A stretch of DNA of 64,000 nucleotides from Methylorubrum populi (GTDB lineage Bacteria > Pseudomonadota > Alphaproteobacteria > Rhizobiales > Beijerinckiaceae): assembly GCF_002355515.1 (NCBI RefSeq), contig NZ_AP014809.1:2070501-2134500 (forward strand), read 5' to 3'. The translations under genes were made by a program, and so were the position numbers. Numbering within the stretch: the stretch's first letter is position 1; every line of letters begins with the position of its first letter. Of the stretch, positions 24,464 through 33,468 are shown in pieces. A model generated the notes under the pieces. That model did no database searches and was not told the origin of the DNA. It worked only from the letters and a program-made list of their open reading frames with translations.

Positions 24464-25515
24464 CGGCGTTGGGCCGTGGCGTCGAGCAGGCGAGCGGCAC
24501 GCACGCGCCGGTACCCGGCACGGTTCTGGCGGCGGAGGCGTTTGAGGTCGCGGTCCTGGAGCACGGGGACGAAGGTTCGATCGCGGGCAAACCCTTCGGG
24601 CAGGCGCAGGATCTGGAGCGCGAGGTCGCCGGGTTGGGCGACCTTGCGGAAGCTGCGTTGGGTCAGCCCGGCGCTGCCGGCCGCGACGAAGAAGCGGTTC
24701 GGCCAGTCACTGAGCCAGTGACCGACGGTCTCGAGGATGACGGCGCGATCGCCGGCGCGCATCCGCTCGAACCGGGTCACCGGGATCGCCGCGGCGTCGA
24801 GCCCAAGGGCGCAGCGCAGCAGGGGCAGCACATCGGGATGCCGCGCCACCGTCACAAGGCTGCGCACGCCCCGAAAAGCAGCATCCCCCTGCCAAGGCCC
24901 GACCGTCGTACCCGGGTCGTTCGCGAGCACCGCGAGCAGGCGGGTCTGTAACTCGTTCACGGCCGGCAGGACCACCGCGGGATGCGGATCGCGATGGGCG
25001 AGATCGAGCCCGCACGCGTGGCAGGCGTCCAGTCGCCAGCGGTAGCTGCGATGGGGCACGATGGCGGCCCCGCAATGGGGGCAGGCATCGCGGAGCGGTG
25101 TCATGCAGGTCGGGCAGGCGAGCACGAAGCTGTAGCGCCACGTGCGGCGCATGTACGGCTCACCGTCACCAAGACACCGCGGACAGATCTGAACCGCGTG
25201 TCGCATCCGTGTGCGGTGAAAAATCCCGGCGGACAGGATCAGCGCCGTATCGCCCGATCCCCGGCCGAACCGGCGGCGCGGGGCGTCGAGCGTCATCGCC
25301 TGCACCCGTTCGAGGGTGAGACCGGCGCGGTTCGCGAGATCGGCGAGCCAGGCGGTATCTTCGCCGCGGTCGAGATCGCGGTTCCAGACCGGTCGGTCCG
25401 GCCACCATTGGGCAGCGAACACGGTTGGTGGCAGGCGGTGCCGGAACGCGGCGCGTGCGAGGTACGAGCTCAGGATCTCGTCGTCGTAGGGGGTTGAGGG
25501 CAGGGGCCAGCGCAT
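24460..25515 (-). CDS. tniQ: TniQ-family target-selection protein
   Basis: A 351-residue protein starting MRWPLPSTPYDDEILSSYLARAAFRHRLPP, the classical opening of the TniQ domain. Zinc ligands follow in CPRC, CPTC, CPHC and CHAC between residues ~108 and ~170. In Tn7-like elements TniQ/TnsD proteins link a DNA target to TnsC. The C-terminal region (WPNRFFVAAGSAGLTQRSFRKV) probably includes a helix-turn-helix. The start at 25515 is 7 bp after the tnsC stop; upstream in-frame starts overlap tnsC and are less likely. It is followed with a 4-bp overlap by the fifth gene. Confidence 0.9.
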   Translation of the reverse strand: MRWPLPSTPYDDEILSSYLARAAFRHRLPPTVFAAQWWPDRPVWNRDLDRGEDTAWLADLANRAGLTLERVQAMTLDAPRRRFGRGSGDTALILSAGIFHRTRMRHAVQICPRCLGDGEPYMRRTWRYSFVLACPTCMTPLRDACPHCGAAIVPHRSYRWRLDACHACGLDLAHRDPHPAVVLPAVNELQTRLLAVLANDPGTTVGPWQGDAAFRGVRSLVTVARHPDVLPLLRCALGLDAAAIPVTRFERMRAGDRAVILETVGHWLSDWPNRFFVAAGSAGLTQRSFRKVAQPGDLALQILRLPEGFARDRTFVPVLQDRDLKRLRRQNRAGYRRVRAARLLDATAQRR

Positions 25516-25522
25516 GGCACCC

Positions 25523-26425
25523 TCAGCCGGCTGCGCGACGCCGTTCCCCGCCATACGGCAACCGCGACGCAGCCTCGATAAGCCCGAGATCGACCCGAGG
25601 CTTGCCGGCCTCGATCGCGGTCTCGGTCGCTCGCTGGATGACCCGAACGACCCGGCCGACGGTGCCTTCGGACACATTGAACAGGGCCGTCAGGGGCTCC
25701 TTGTCGGCGAGGTTCGAAGGCTCGGGCATTGGCAAAAGCCGCTCGTAGCTCGCCACGAACGAGCGAAATTCCTGGTTCAATCGCCAGCGCGGCAATACGA
25801 ACGGCTCGAACCGGTTGGCGGTCTGCTCGTCGGTCTTGAGCGCGGCCTCGGCGTCGCGTGTTCCCGCCGCGACGATGGGCAGACGCAGGCGATTGCTCAG
25901 GCTCTTGAGCAGGAGCAGCCGGTCGCGCTGGGCGCGCGGGGGCAGGCGCGTGATGTTGTGCAACTCATCGATCATCAGCATGCGCACCGCGAGCTGATCG
26001 AGGATTGCGCAGGTGTAGCGCATCAGGTTCTCGCTCCGCCGGGGCGGCGCGCAGCGCATGCGTTCCAAGATCGCTTCCCAGAACAGGGCCTCGTTGGCCT
26101 CCTTCGGCATCTCGATCAGGACGACGGACAGCGGCCGATGCCCGGTCAGCCCATTGGGTTCTCGCAGGCGCACCGGATCGCCGTGACGCGCAGCGAACGT
26201 CTCCAGGATGGTGCTCTTGCCGTTGTTGCTGTCCCCGATCAGCAGGCAGTTTTCCATCCGCCGAGCCCGGGCGTGATGGAGGATGCTCTCCAGGCGATCC
26301 ATCGCCGCCGTCGCCGCCGGGTAGCCGATCCACTGATCGGACTGGACGAACGCGATCCGCTCCTGGCGCGAGCGTTCCACGAGGAGCCGGACATCCGGCT
26401 GGAGGTGGGGATAGCGCTCGGACAT
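25523..26425 (-). CDS. tnsC: TnsC/TniB-type AAA+ transposition regulator
   Basis: A 300-residue ATPase. Walker A is GDSNNGKST near residue 68, Walker B is MLMIDELHN near residue 150, and sensor-like LPIVAAGTRDAEAAL follows. The size and the opening IGYPAATAAMDRLESILHHARARRMENCLLIGD are typical of TniB/short TnsC. It connects the TniQ-bound target to the TnsAB transposase. It is separated from tnsB by 250 bp, unusual for these operons, so it may have its own promoter; the spacer contains AT-rich TTTTGTTCTAATCT at about 26451. Confidence 0.9.
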   Translation of the reverse strand: MSERYPHLQPDVRLLVERSRQERIAFVQSDQWIGYPAATAAMDRLESILHHARARRMENCLLIGDSNNGKSTILETFAARHGDPVRLREPNGLTGHRPLSVVLIEMPKEANEALFWEAILERMRCAPPRRSENLMRYTCAILDQLAVRMLMIDELHNITRLPPRAQRDRLLLLKSLSNRLRLPIVAAGTRDAEAALKTDEQTANRFEPFVLPRWRLNQEFRSFVASYERLLPMPEPSNLADKEPLTALFNVSEGTVGRVVRVIQRATETAIEAGKPRVDLGLIEAASRLPYGGERRRAAG

Positions 26426-26675
26426 CGGCGGCCTCGCAGATCGAGTTCCTGTTTTGTTCTAATCTGGGACGGTGTTCAACGGGCTTGGGCCCGTTGTCCT
26501 CAGGCCTGTGGAGAGTGGGGAGAACGAGGACAGAGGTGCCGAGCGGCTAGGATCGCGCCTCGCCGGCATCCAAGCGGCCGCGCAGAATTGTCAGCAGCGA
26601 CGGCGCAGAACGACCAATAGGCCCTTGGGCGGGAGGCCACGGCAGACACTCGAGCATGGTCTGTTGCACCCCATG
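26426..26675. other. 250-bp spacer between tnsB and tnsC
   Basis: No protein is supported on either strand. It contains a TTGTCAG at about 26587 related to the ends of the short repeats, and an AT-rich patch at 26450-26465 that could be a promoter for tnsC. Confidence 0.4.
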
Positions 26676-28574
26676 TCAGCGCTGAAACTCGGCCGGCTCG
26701 ATGTCGCCGTAGATGACCGGCGGCGTATCGAAGAGCCCGTCGTCCTCGCGTGGGCTCGGCGTGCTCGGCTGACGTTCCTGCACCGGCGCTGCCGCCGGGG
26801 CAGGCTTCACCTGCGAAGCACGGTGGAACTCACGGCGCGCCGCCTTGGTCTTGGCTCGCGCTTCCTCGGCATAACCCTCCCGGCGAGCGATGGCCTTGAA
26901 CAGCTGGTCCTCATCGACGTCGAGAACGCCCTGGCGTTTGAGTTCCGCCTTCGCCGCCTTGATCTGCCACAGGCTCACCGACGGGTGGCTGAGATCGCGA
27001 TAGGGGATCGCGAAGTATCGCTGGATCTCAGGGTCCCAGAACCAGATCCGGCTGACGTCGCGGGGATCCCGGCGGAACTCGAACTGTCGCGGCCGCTTCG
27101 GATCGTCCGGATCGGTCGCGCCGGCCCAGCGATACAGGACCTCGTCCTGGTAGCCGATCTTGTCCATCTCGACGCCGTAGCGCTGGATCGTGCGCTCAAG
27201 GCACGGCGTGAAGTCGAGCCGGAGCTTCTCCGCGTCGGCGATCTTTTCAGGCAACCCTGCCCCGGGTTGGACCCCGTCGCCCAGCAGACCCACCTGCCAC
27301 CTGCGCCGCGGCGTCATCGCGATCTCGCTGTGCAGGCGCATGTGATAGGTCGTGGTGAGAAAGTCGACGAGGTACCGCTCGACCTCGCCGAGGGTCATGC
27401 TGGCCATACCCTCGGAGTTGTAGCCCTCGCGCTGGCGCGTGTTCGAGAACGTCGCGCCGTCGAGCTTGCGCACCTCGTTGGCGGTCGTTCCCATCAGGCG
27501 CTCGATGTGACCGCCGTAATGCGGGGTCTTCACCGGTCGGAAATCGAGATCGATGCCCCAGTCCCGGCACGCCCGCGCGAGCAGCTTGCCGCGAAACTCC
27601 TTGGCGTTGTCCGCCATCACCTTCGCCAACCGCCCGTAGACCGGCCACTCGCCGGGCACGCCCAGCGCCTCCAGCACCGGCCCTTTGGGCAGCATGCTCA
27701 TGGACAGGCACAGCCCGACCGCGTTGGCGTTCGGTCGCTCCATCGACAGGTGGTAGCCCGTCACCATGCGCGAATACACGTCGATCGCGAGCGTCAGCCA
27801 CGGCCGACCCATCGGCAGCCGCGTCGTCTCCTCGACCACGATCACATCGAGCTGCGTGTGATCGATCTGGACGACCGCCAACGGCTTGTCCGCGCCCGGA
27901 AAATGTCCGCGGACCGGCTTGCCGAGGTTGTCCGCCTTCGCCCGCTCGCCGCGGCGGCGCAGCACCAGTTGCGGATGCAGCGCCGCGATCCGCGCCCGCA
28001 CCGTGTTCTTACCCGGGACCGGCAGCTTCGCCTGGCGGCAGGCCGCTTCGACCTTCTCGATGATGTCGGAGGGCTTCAGCTTCTGCCGGGTCAGAAACGC
28101 GTCCTCGATCGCGCCAGCGATCACTGCCTCGACTTCCGGCGACAGCGACGTCCGGCCCGGCGGGCGGCCTGCCGTCGTCGGAGCCAAGCTCGAGAGATGC
28201 CCCGAGTGGCTGTAATCCGAGAGCCACCGGTAGATCGTGCTCGGATCGACTTTCGCCTGGGCCGCGACGGCCTCAACCTCGGCGCGTGGGATGATGCCGC
28301 GGTCCACCAGCGGCTTGATGATCGCCCAGCGCTGCTCGGCGACCGACCACGCCTTGTCCGAGATGTCGCTCGCCCGGCGCTGCTTCTCGGCCGGCCCGCC
28401 GGCAACCGGCTGCACCGCCTCGATGTCGGCGACCTTGAGCCGCTTGCGCTCCCCCGTCGCGACGTTCTCGCCTAGGACGCTGTCGAGATCGATCTCATGG
28501 GTGATGCGATACGTCGCCTCTCCGCAGCGGACCTCACAAGAGGGCGCAAGGCGTATGAATGCGGATCGCTCCAT
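26676..28574 (-). CDS. tnsB: TnsB/TniA-type DDE transposase
   Basis: A 632-residue protein with DNA-binding helix-turn-helix regions in the first 200 residues (AKVDPSTIYRWLSDY; LKPSDIIEKVEAACRQAKLPVPGKNTVRARI) and an RNase-H-fold core. The catalytic triad is visible as Asp in VVQIDHTQLDVI (about 235), Asp in VMADNAKEF (about 321) and Glu in GGHIERLMGT (about 356). It joins the 3' ends of the element to target DNA. The start at 28574 overlaps the tnsA 3' end by 103 bp; no later in-frame start fits the conserved N-terminal segment YRITHEIDLDSVLG. Confidence 0.93.
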   Translation of the reverse strand: MERSAFIRLAPSCEVRCGEATYRITHEIDLDSVLGENVATGERKRLKVADIEAVQPVAGGPAEKQRRASDISDKAWSVAEQRWAIIKPLVDRGIIPRAEVEAVAAQAKVDPSTIYRWLSDYSHSGHLSSLAPTTAGRPPGRTSLSPEVEAVIAGAIEDAFLTRQKLKPSDIIEKVEAACRQAKLPVPGKNTVRARIAALHPQLVLRRRGERAKADNLGKPVRGHFPGADKPLAVVQIDHTQLDVIVVEETTRLPMGRPWLTLAIDVYSRMVTGYHLSMERPNANAVGLCLSMSMLPKGPVLEALGVPGEWPVYGRLAKVMADNAKEFRGKLLARACRDWGIDLDFRPVKTPHYGGHIERLMGTTANEVRKLDGATFSNTRQREGYNSEGMASMTLGEVERYLVDFLTTTYHMRLHSEIAMTPRRRWQVGLLGDGVQPGAGLPEKIADAEKLRLDFTPCLERTIQRYGVEMDKIGYQDEVLYRWAGATDPDDPKRPRQFEFRRDPRDVSRIWFWDPEIQRYFAIPYRDLSHPSVSLWQIKAAKAELKRQGVLDVDEDQLFKAIARREGYAEEARAKTKAARREFHRASQVKPAPAAAPVQERQPSTPSPREDDGLFDTPPVIYGDIEPAEFQR

Positions 28575-29344
28575 GTCGTGGCCTCGTCCTCGGCGACCCA
28601 GATCGGGGTCTTCATCGTCAGGTCCAGGGTGAGATCAGCCTCGATCCGACCCTGCGCAAGTAAGCGCCACAGGTGCGGGAGTGCCTGCAAGCGGCTGGGC
28701 TCGTCGGAGAAACTCGCGAGCAGCACGATCTCGGGCGTGGCCTCCTCGTAGGCCATCAGCGTCGCGATCAACGTCTCCTCGAACCCGTCGTGCTCCGCGC
28801 GCCGGAGGTACGGGCGCAGGAAGGTCACGTTGGCGAGAAGCGGCGTGCGGATCTCGGTCTCGGTTAGAATCCTGAACGTCGCCCTCTGCTCGCGCGCATA
28901 GGCGCGCGCCGCCAGGAACGCCGGCTTCAGGCGCGGCCACTGCGCGAACAGGTCCGCGCGGTACTTCACCTCGTAGATCATCGGCGTCGCCGCGGCGGCC
29001 GAAGGCTGGGCGGCCGTCGGCCCCACGAAGTCCACTGCCACGTCCGGCGTGTACCGGCGGGACTTGTGGGTGACAGGATCGCGGAAGGTAATCGTGATGG
29101 GTTGCCCGCGGACGCGCTGGGCCGAGGGCAGGAAGTCCAGGATCGTCAGAAGGTCGCGTTCGAGCGTACTCTCATGGGCGATCGACGCGCCTTTCACCTG
29201 GACCGTGCCGCGAACCGAGCGGTGGCCCATGCCGATGGTGCGCGCCGGCGCGCCTGTGGGCGCGGAGGCGACGGGCGTCACGTGGGGTGCTGGCGGCACG
29301 GGCGAATCGGTTCGCGCCGAGGATTTCGGGGACGGACGTGGCAT
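28472..29344 (-). CDS. tnsA: TnsA-type endonuclease
   Basis: A 290-residue protein starting MPRPSPKSSARTDSP, with about 50 disordered Pro/Ala-rich residues. The TnsA nuclease core follows: Glu in HESTLERDLL (about 60), Asp in YTPDVAVDF (about 100) and EVKY (about 125), a PD-(D/E)XK-type set. TnsA cuts the 5' strands, giving cut-and-paste movement rather than cointegrates. It is the gene nearest the right end. An upstream in-frame Met at 29425 is possible but would run into the TnsB-site region. Confidence 0.88.
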   Translation of the reverse strand: MPRPSPKSSARTDSPVPPAPHVTPVASAPTGAPARTIGMGHRSVRGTVQVKGASIAHESTLERDLLTILDFLPSAQRVRGQPITITFRDPVTHKSRRYTPDVAVDFVGPTAAQPSAAAATPMIYEVKYRADLFAQWPRLKPAFLAARAYAREQRATFRILTETEIRTPLLANVTFLRPYLRRAEHDGFEETLIATLMAYEEATPEIVLLASFSDEPSRLQALPHLWRLLAQGRIEADLTLDLTMKTPIWVAEDEATTWSDPHSYALRPLVRSAAERRRIASPMRSISTAS

Positions 29345-29442
29345 GCGCGGGAGTGTCCCGAAGCGGAGGGAGCATGGAAAGGGAGGCGGGATCGCGAAAA
29401 ATCGGCGGTCCCGGCGCGGCCTCACGGGGCGGCAAAACCCGG

Positions 29443-29574
29443 TCGCGGAATTTCCTGGAAAACAAGATCCAGTCGCGGAATTTATGGGTGTAGAGTCTTG
29501 GGATTTGGGGGTGAAAACCCGGTTAAGTCTTTGTTTTTGCTAGGTTTTAGTCGCGGCATTGGGTGGAAGTGACA
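29443..29574. repeat. right transposon end with TnsB-binding-site repeats
   Basis: Direct repeats start at 29443 (TCGCGGAATTT), 29473 (TCGCGGAATTT, preceded by CCAG) and 29551 (TCGCGGCATT, preceded by TTAG). Spacing is 30 and 78 bp. The element should end in ...ACA at 29574, as Tn7-like ends are TGT...ACA. Protein binding is inferred. Confidence 0.65.
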
Positions 29575-30272
29575 GCGGGCTCAACGCTCGGCCGGGCGAG
29601 GCTTCGCTCGCCCATGGCGGCGTGCTGTTCCTCGATGAGCTGCCCGAGTTCACGCCCCAGGTGCTCGATTCCCTGCGCCAGCCGATGGAGACGGGCGAGA
29701 TCATGATCGCGCGGGCGAACCACCGGGTGACCTACCCGGCCCGCTTCCAGCTCGTGGCGGCGATGAATCCGTGCCGCTGCGGCATGGCGCTGGAGCCCGG
29801 CTACGCCTGCCGCCGGGGGCCGAACGAGCGCTGCGTCGCCCAGTACGGCGCCCGGATCTCCGGGCCGCTGCTCGATCGGATCGACCTGCGCATCGAGGTC
29901 GCCGCGGTCACCGCCGCCGACCTGATCCTGCCGCCGCCCGCCGAGGGCTCGGCCGAGGCCGCCGCGCGGGTTGCCGCGGCCCGCGCCCTCCAGAGCGCGC
30001 GCTACGCCGCCCTCGGCCTGCCGGCCGCGACCACCAACGCCACCTGCCCGGCCACCGTGATCGAGACAGCGGCCGCGCCCGACGCCGAGGGGACGGCGCT
30101 GATCCGCCACGCGGCGGAGACCATGCGGCTCTCCGCCCGCGGCTTCCACCGCATCCTGCGCGTCGCCCGAACCCTGGCCGATCTCGACGGTGAGGCGCAG
30201 GTGCGGCGGCCGCATCTGGCCGAGGCGCTGTCCTACCGGGCGCGCGGAGAGCCGCCCGCGGCCGCGGCGTAA
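29575..30272 (+). pseudogene. comM: comM/yifB Mg-chelatase-like ATPase, 3' part interrupted by the transposon
   Basis: The frame reads RPGEASLAHGGVLFLDELPEF, then LVAAMNPCRCG and the C-terminal Mg-chelatase domain to a normal stop. The first ~270 residues, including Walker A, are absent because the transposon joins just before the PGEASLAH block. ComM is a hexameric helicase promoting branch migration during natural transformation. The 5' half should lie beyond the unseen left end of the element. The remaining 232 codons cannot make a functional protein. Confidence 0.9.
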
Positions 30273-30370
30273 GCGGCGCCTGTCGACAACCACCCATTGC
30301 CACGCCTCTTCGCCGGGCACATAGTCGTGCACAATATGTCAGGGGCGGCCGGCCTGCCGGAACAGACCCC

Positions 30371-31582
30371 GTGCGAGGGAGTGAGGCGGTGGCGTACGGC
30401 ACGCAGATGCGGCGGCATCTGTGCGGGATCCAGACGGCCTGGACGGATGCGGGCGAGGCGGAGGCCGCGGTCGCGGCCGTGGCGGGGGCCCTCGACCGGG
30501 CGGCGATCGGCCACCTCATCGTGTTCTTCTCGCCGGCCTACGAGGCGGAAACCCTCACCGCTTCGCTCGCCGCGCAGTTTCCCGGCGTCGGGCTCACCGG
30601 CTGCTCGACCTCCGGCGGGATCAGCCCGGCGGGCTCGATCGATCGCGGCCTCGTCGCCATCGCCTTTCCCCGGCAGGGCTTCCGCATCGTCTCGGGCCTG
30701 CTCACCGACATCGCCCGGCTCGACGTGGAGGGGGCGGCCGCGACCGTCCGGTCCTTGCGCCGGACCCTCGATGCGGGGCGGCCGGACGGCGGCGGCCACC
30801 GCTTCGCCCTGTCCCTGATCGACTCGCTCGCCAATGCCGAGGAGACCGTGGTCTCGGCCGCGGCCTGGGCGCTTGACGGCATCCCGCTGATCGGCGGCTC
30901 GGCCGGCGACGATCTCGCCTTCCGCAGTACGGTGCTGATGCACGAGGGCCGGCTCTGCCGCGACGCGGCGGTAATCCTGCTGGTCGAGACCGATTTCCCG
31001 ATCCGCATCTTCAAGAGCGACAATTTCGAGCCGACGAACCGCAAGTTCGTGGTGACCGCCGCCTGCGAGGAGGAGCGGCGCGTCACCGAACTCAACGCCG
31101 AGCCCGCGGCGCGCGAATACGCCATGGCGGTCGGGCTCGATCCGGAAAACCTCTCGACGATGTCGTTTGCCTCCTATCCGCTCGCGGTGAAGATCGGCGG
31201 TGAGTATTACTGCCGCTCGATCAGCCGGGTGGAGCCGGACGGCTCGTTGACCTTCTTCTGCGCCATCGGCGAGGGGGTGGTGCTGACGCTGGCCCAGCCG
31301 CGCGACATCGTCGAGGCGACCCGGGCCGAGCTGGAAAGCCTCGACGCGTCGCTCGGCGGACTCGATCTCGTGATCGGCTTCGACTGCGTGTTCCGCCGTC
31401 TCGATGCCGAGAGCCGGCAGGTGCATCACCGCATCGCCGAGCTGTACCGGCGCTACGGCGTGGTCGGCTTCGAGACCTACGGCGAGCAGTACCGCTCGAT
31501 GCACCTCAACCAGACCTTCACGGGCATCGCCATCGGCCGGGCCGAAGGGCCGGAAGGTCGGGGCGCGAAGACCGCGCGATGA
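30371..31582 (+). CDS. FIST domain sensor protein
   Basis: A 403-residue cytosolic protein made of FIST N and FIST C domains. IGHLIVFFSPAYEAETL, GLTGCSTSGGISPAGSIDRG and PLIGGSAGDDLAF are the N-domain signature; FCAIGEGVVLTL and VVGFETYGEQYRSMHLNQTFTGIAIG close the C domain. FIST proteins are thought to bind small ligands and feed them to a partner signalling protein. The start is GTG at 30371, with GTG 30389 (after a GAGGGAG) possible. It overlaps the histidine kinase gene by 4 bp, a very common pairing. Confidence 0.9.
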   Translation: MRGSEAVAYGTQMRRHLCGIQTAWTDAGEAEAAVAAVAGALDRAAIGHLIVFFSPAYEAETLTASLAAQFPGVGLTGCSTSGGISPAGSIDRGLVAIAFPRQGFRIVSGLLTDIARLDVEGAAATVRSLRRTLDAGRPDGGGHRFALSLIDSLANAEETVVSAAAWALDGIPLIGGSAGDDLAFRSTVLMHEGRLCRDAAVILLVETDFPIRIFKSDNFEPTNRKFVVTAACEEERRVTELNAEPAAREYAMAVGLDPENLSTMSFASYPLAVKIGGEYYCRSISRVEPDGSLTFFCAIGEGVVLTLAQPRDIVEATRAELESLDASLGGLDLVIGFDCVFRRLDAESRQVHHRIAELYRRYGVVGFETYGEQYRSMHLNQTFTGIAIGRAEGPEGRGAKTAR

Positions 31583-32943
31583 ACCGCCCGACCCTCTGGG
31601 CGGAGCCGCAGAGCGAGCCGCAGACCATCGAGTCCCTGACGCATCGCGTGGCCAAGCTCGAGCGCATCAACGCGGCGCTGATGGCCCATGTCGAGCGCAC
31701 CATGGACCAGCAGGGCGGCGCCTACTCGCTGTTCCAGACCGCGATCATGCTGGAAGGCCGCGTCCGCGCCCGCACCGAGGAACTGACCGGGCTGATGCGC
31801 AGCCTGGAGCGCTCGAACGAGGCGATGCAGGCGGCGAAAGAAGAGGCCGAGACCGCCAACCGCTCGAAGACGCGCTTCCTGGCGGCGGCGAGCCACGACC
31901 TGCTCCAGCCCCTCAACGCCGCCCGCCTCTCGCTCTCGGCGCTGACCGACCTCGCCCCGGGCCCGGAGGCGAAGGCGGTCGCCCGGCAGGTCGAGCGCGG
32001 CTTGGAGACGATCGAGGACCTGATCAAGGCGCTCATCGACATCTCGAAGCTCGATGCCGGCATCGTCCGCCCCGTGGTCAAGCCGGTGCGTCTCGCCGAT
32101 CTCGTCGCCGGGATCGAAGCGAGCTTCCGGCCCTTCGCCGAGCGCAAGGAACTGCGCTTGGTCACCCGCTGCGCCGATCTCGTGGTGGAGACCGACGGGG
32201 TCCTGCTCCAGCGCATCCTGCAGAACCTCGTTTCCAACGCGATCCGCTACACCGAGAGCGGCGGCGTGCTGATCGCGGCACGGCGCCGGGACAAGCTCTG
32301 CCGGATCGACGTGGTCGATACCGGCTGCGGCATTCCCGAGAGCGAGCGGGCGCTCGTCTTCGAGGAATTCTTCCGCGGCGGGCGCGAGGGTGACGATGGC
32401 GGTGTCGGCCTCGGGCTCGGGCTGTCGATCGTGCAGCGCATGGCCTCGACGCTGGGCCACGCCATCGAACTGCATTCCCGCACCGGCCACGGCACGCGCC
32501 TGAGCCTGACCCTGCCGCTGGCCGCGCAGCGCCCGGACGCGCGTGTGACGCTGGCGCCGCTGGCCACGGCACTGACGGGCGCCCGTGTGCTGGCGATCGA
32601 GAACGACACCTCGACGGCGGAGGCGCTGCAGCGGCTCCTGCGCAGCTGGGATGCCGAGGTTCAGGTGTTTCGCGATCTTGCCGGTGTCGTCGCCGCGCTT
32701 GGGAGCGGGCTGGCGCGGCCGGACGTGATGGTGATCGACTACCACCTCGACAACGGCGCTTGCGGCCTCGACGTGGTGGATTACCTGCGGCGCAACCGGG
32801 GCTGGGTGACGCCGGTGATCCTCACCACCGCCGACCACGGCGCCGACATCGCCGCCCGCGCCCAGGCCACGGGGGCCGAACTCGTCCACAAGCCGATCAA
32901 GCCGGCGCAGCTGCGCTCGCTGCTGGCCTACATGCTGGCGTGA
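31579..32943 (+). CDS. hybrid histidine kinase with C-terminal receiver domain (NahK/ErcS'-like)
   Basis: A 454-residue cytosolic kinase. A coiled-coil N-terminus (SLTHRVAKLERINAALMAHVERTM) leads to HisKA with AAASHDLLQPLNAARL (His near 106), then HATPase_c with NLVSNAIRYT, DTGCGIPE and GVGLGLGLSIV. A receiver domain follows with the phosphoacceptor Asp in VMVIDYHLD near 387 and the Lys of VHKPIKPAQL. The H-box variant with LLQPLNAARL is typical of kinases paired with FIST proteins. It has no transmembrane segment, so the signal probably comes from the overlapping FIST gene product. Confidence 0.92.
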   Translation: MNRPTLWAEPQSEPQTIESLTHRVAKLERINAALMAHVERTMDQQGGAYSLFQTAIMLEGRVRARTEELTGLMRSLERSNEAMQAAKEEAETANRSKTRFLAAASHDLLQPLNAARLSLSALTDLAPGPEAKAVARQVERGLETIEDLIKALIDISKLDAGIVRPVVKPVRLADLVAGIEASFRPFAERKELRLVTRCADLVVETDGVLLQRILQNLVSNAIRYTESGGVLIAARRRDKLCRIDVVDTGCGIPESERALVFEEFFRGGREGDDGGVGLGLGLSIVQRMASTLGHAIELHSRTGHGTRLSLTLPLAAQRPDARVTLAPLATALTGARVLAIENDTSTAEALQRLLRSWDAEVQVFRDLAGVVAALGSGLARPDVMVIDYHLDNGACGLDVVDYLRRNRGWVTPVILTTADHGADIAARAQATGAELVHKPIKPAQLRSLLAYMLA

Positions 32944-32964
32944 TCGGCGAGAGGGGCCGAGCGG

Positions 32965-33291
32965 TCAGAGCGCGCTGAGGCGCCGCTCGCCCATCAGCCG
33001 GTCGCGGGCGCGGGCGACGAGGGCAGGGCGGATGCGGGCGACATCGTCGCCGTCGAGAAGCGGCGAGCCGGCCAGGGCGCCGAGATAGGCCTCTTCCCGG
33101 TCCCGGCAGGTGGTGACCGCCTTGGTCGCGGCGAAGCTCCGGCTCGTGGTGCGGACCTGATCCGAGAAGGCCTCGTCGAGACAGGCCTGCCAAGCGGCGT
33201 GGCGCGCACCCTCCGGGCTCTCCTCCGCCCGCACGGGGCCGGCAGCGAGAAGGGGGAGAGCGGACAGGCTGGCGAGGAGGACGCGACGCAT
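32965..33291 (-). CDS. small exported protein
   Basis: A 108-residue protein. The signal peptide is MRRVLLASLSALPLLAAGPVRA, with cleavage after ARA/VRA. The mature part has two cysteines (WQACLDEAF, VTTCRDREEAY) that could form a disulfide, and is charged and helical. I do not recognise a family. It ends 22 bp after the convergent histidine kinase gene. Confidence 0.7.
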   Translation of the reverse strand: MRRVLLASLSALPLLAAGPVRAEESPEGARHAAWQACLDEAFSDQVRTTSRSFAATKAVTTCRDREEAYLGALAGSPLLDGDDVARIRPALVARARDRLMGERRLSAL

Positions 33292-33468
33292 GGGACGAGC
33301 AGACCCTGGGACGGCGAACCTGAGGCACGGACGGGGTTTTCCGGAACGGGGCGCGCCCGCGGAAACCTCTCGTCAACCTTGGCTGCCGGCCCGTTAAAGC
33401 CTGCTAACGCGCGAGGTGCGGATCCGGTCCCATTTCGGGACCGGGAAAAGTTTCGCGAAGTGTTCCGT

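Larger units (their letters stand above)
1..29574. mobile_element. Tn7-like transposon inserted in comM (right part; left end outside the window)
   Basis: Minus-strand genes for TnsA, TnsB, TnsC and TniQ lie together at 24460-29344, with an extra coupled gene at 23294-24463. To their right are three repeats built on TCGCGG(A/C)ATT and a terminal TGACA at 29570-29574. Immediately after that the reading frame of the conserved ComM block (PGEASLAHGGVLFLDELPEF) begins without its own 5' half, so the element splits comM. Everything to the left is unlike housekeeping DNA and is dominated by nucleases, methylases and DNA-repair genes. The exact end and the 5-bp target duplication (possibly GCGGG at 29575-29579) are inferred, because the left junction is not present. 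Confidence 0.85.

Noticed and set aside
26472..28475. 667-residue plus-strand open frame
   Set aside because: Antisense to tnsB; composition is Arg/Asp/His-rich shadow sequence, as expected from high GC.
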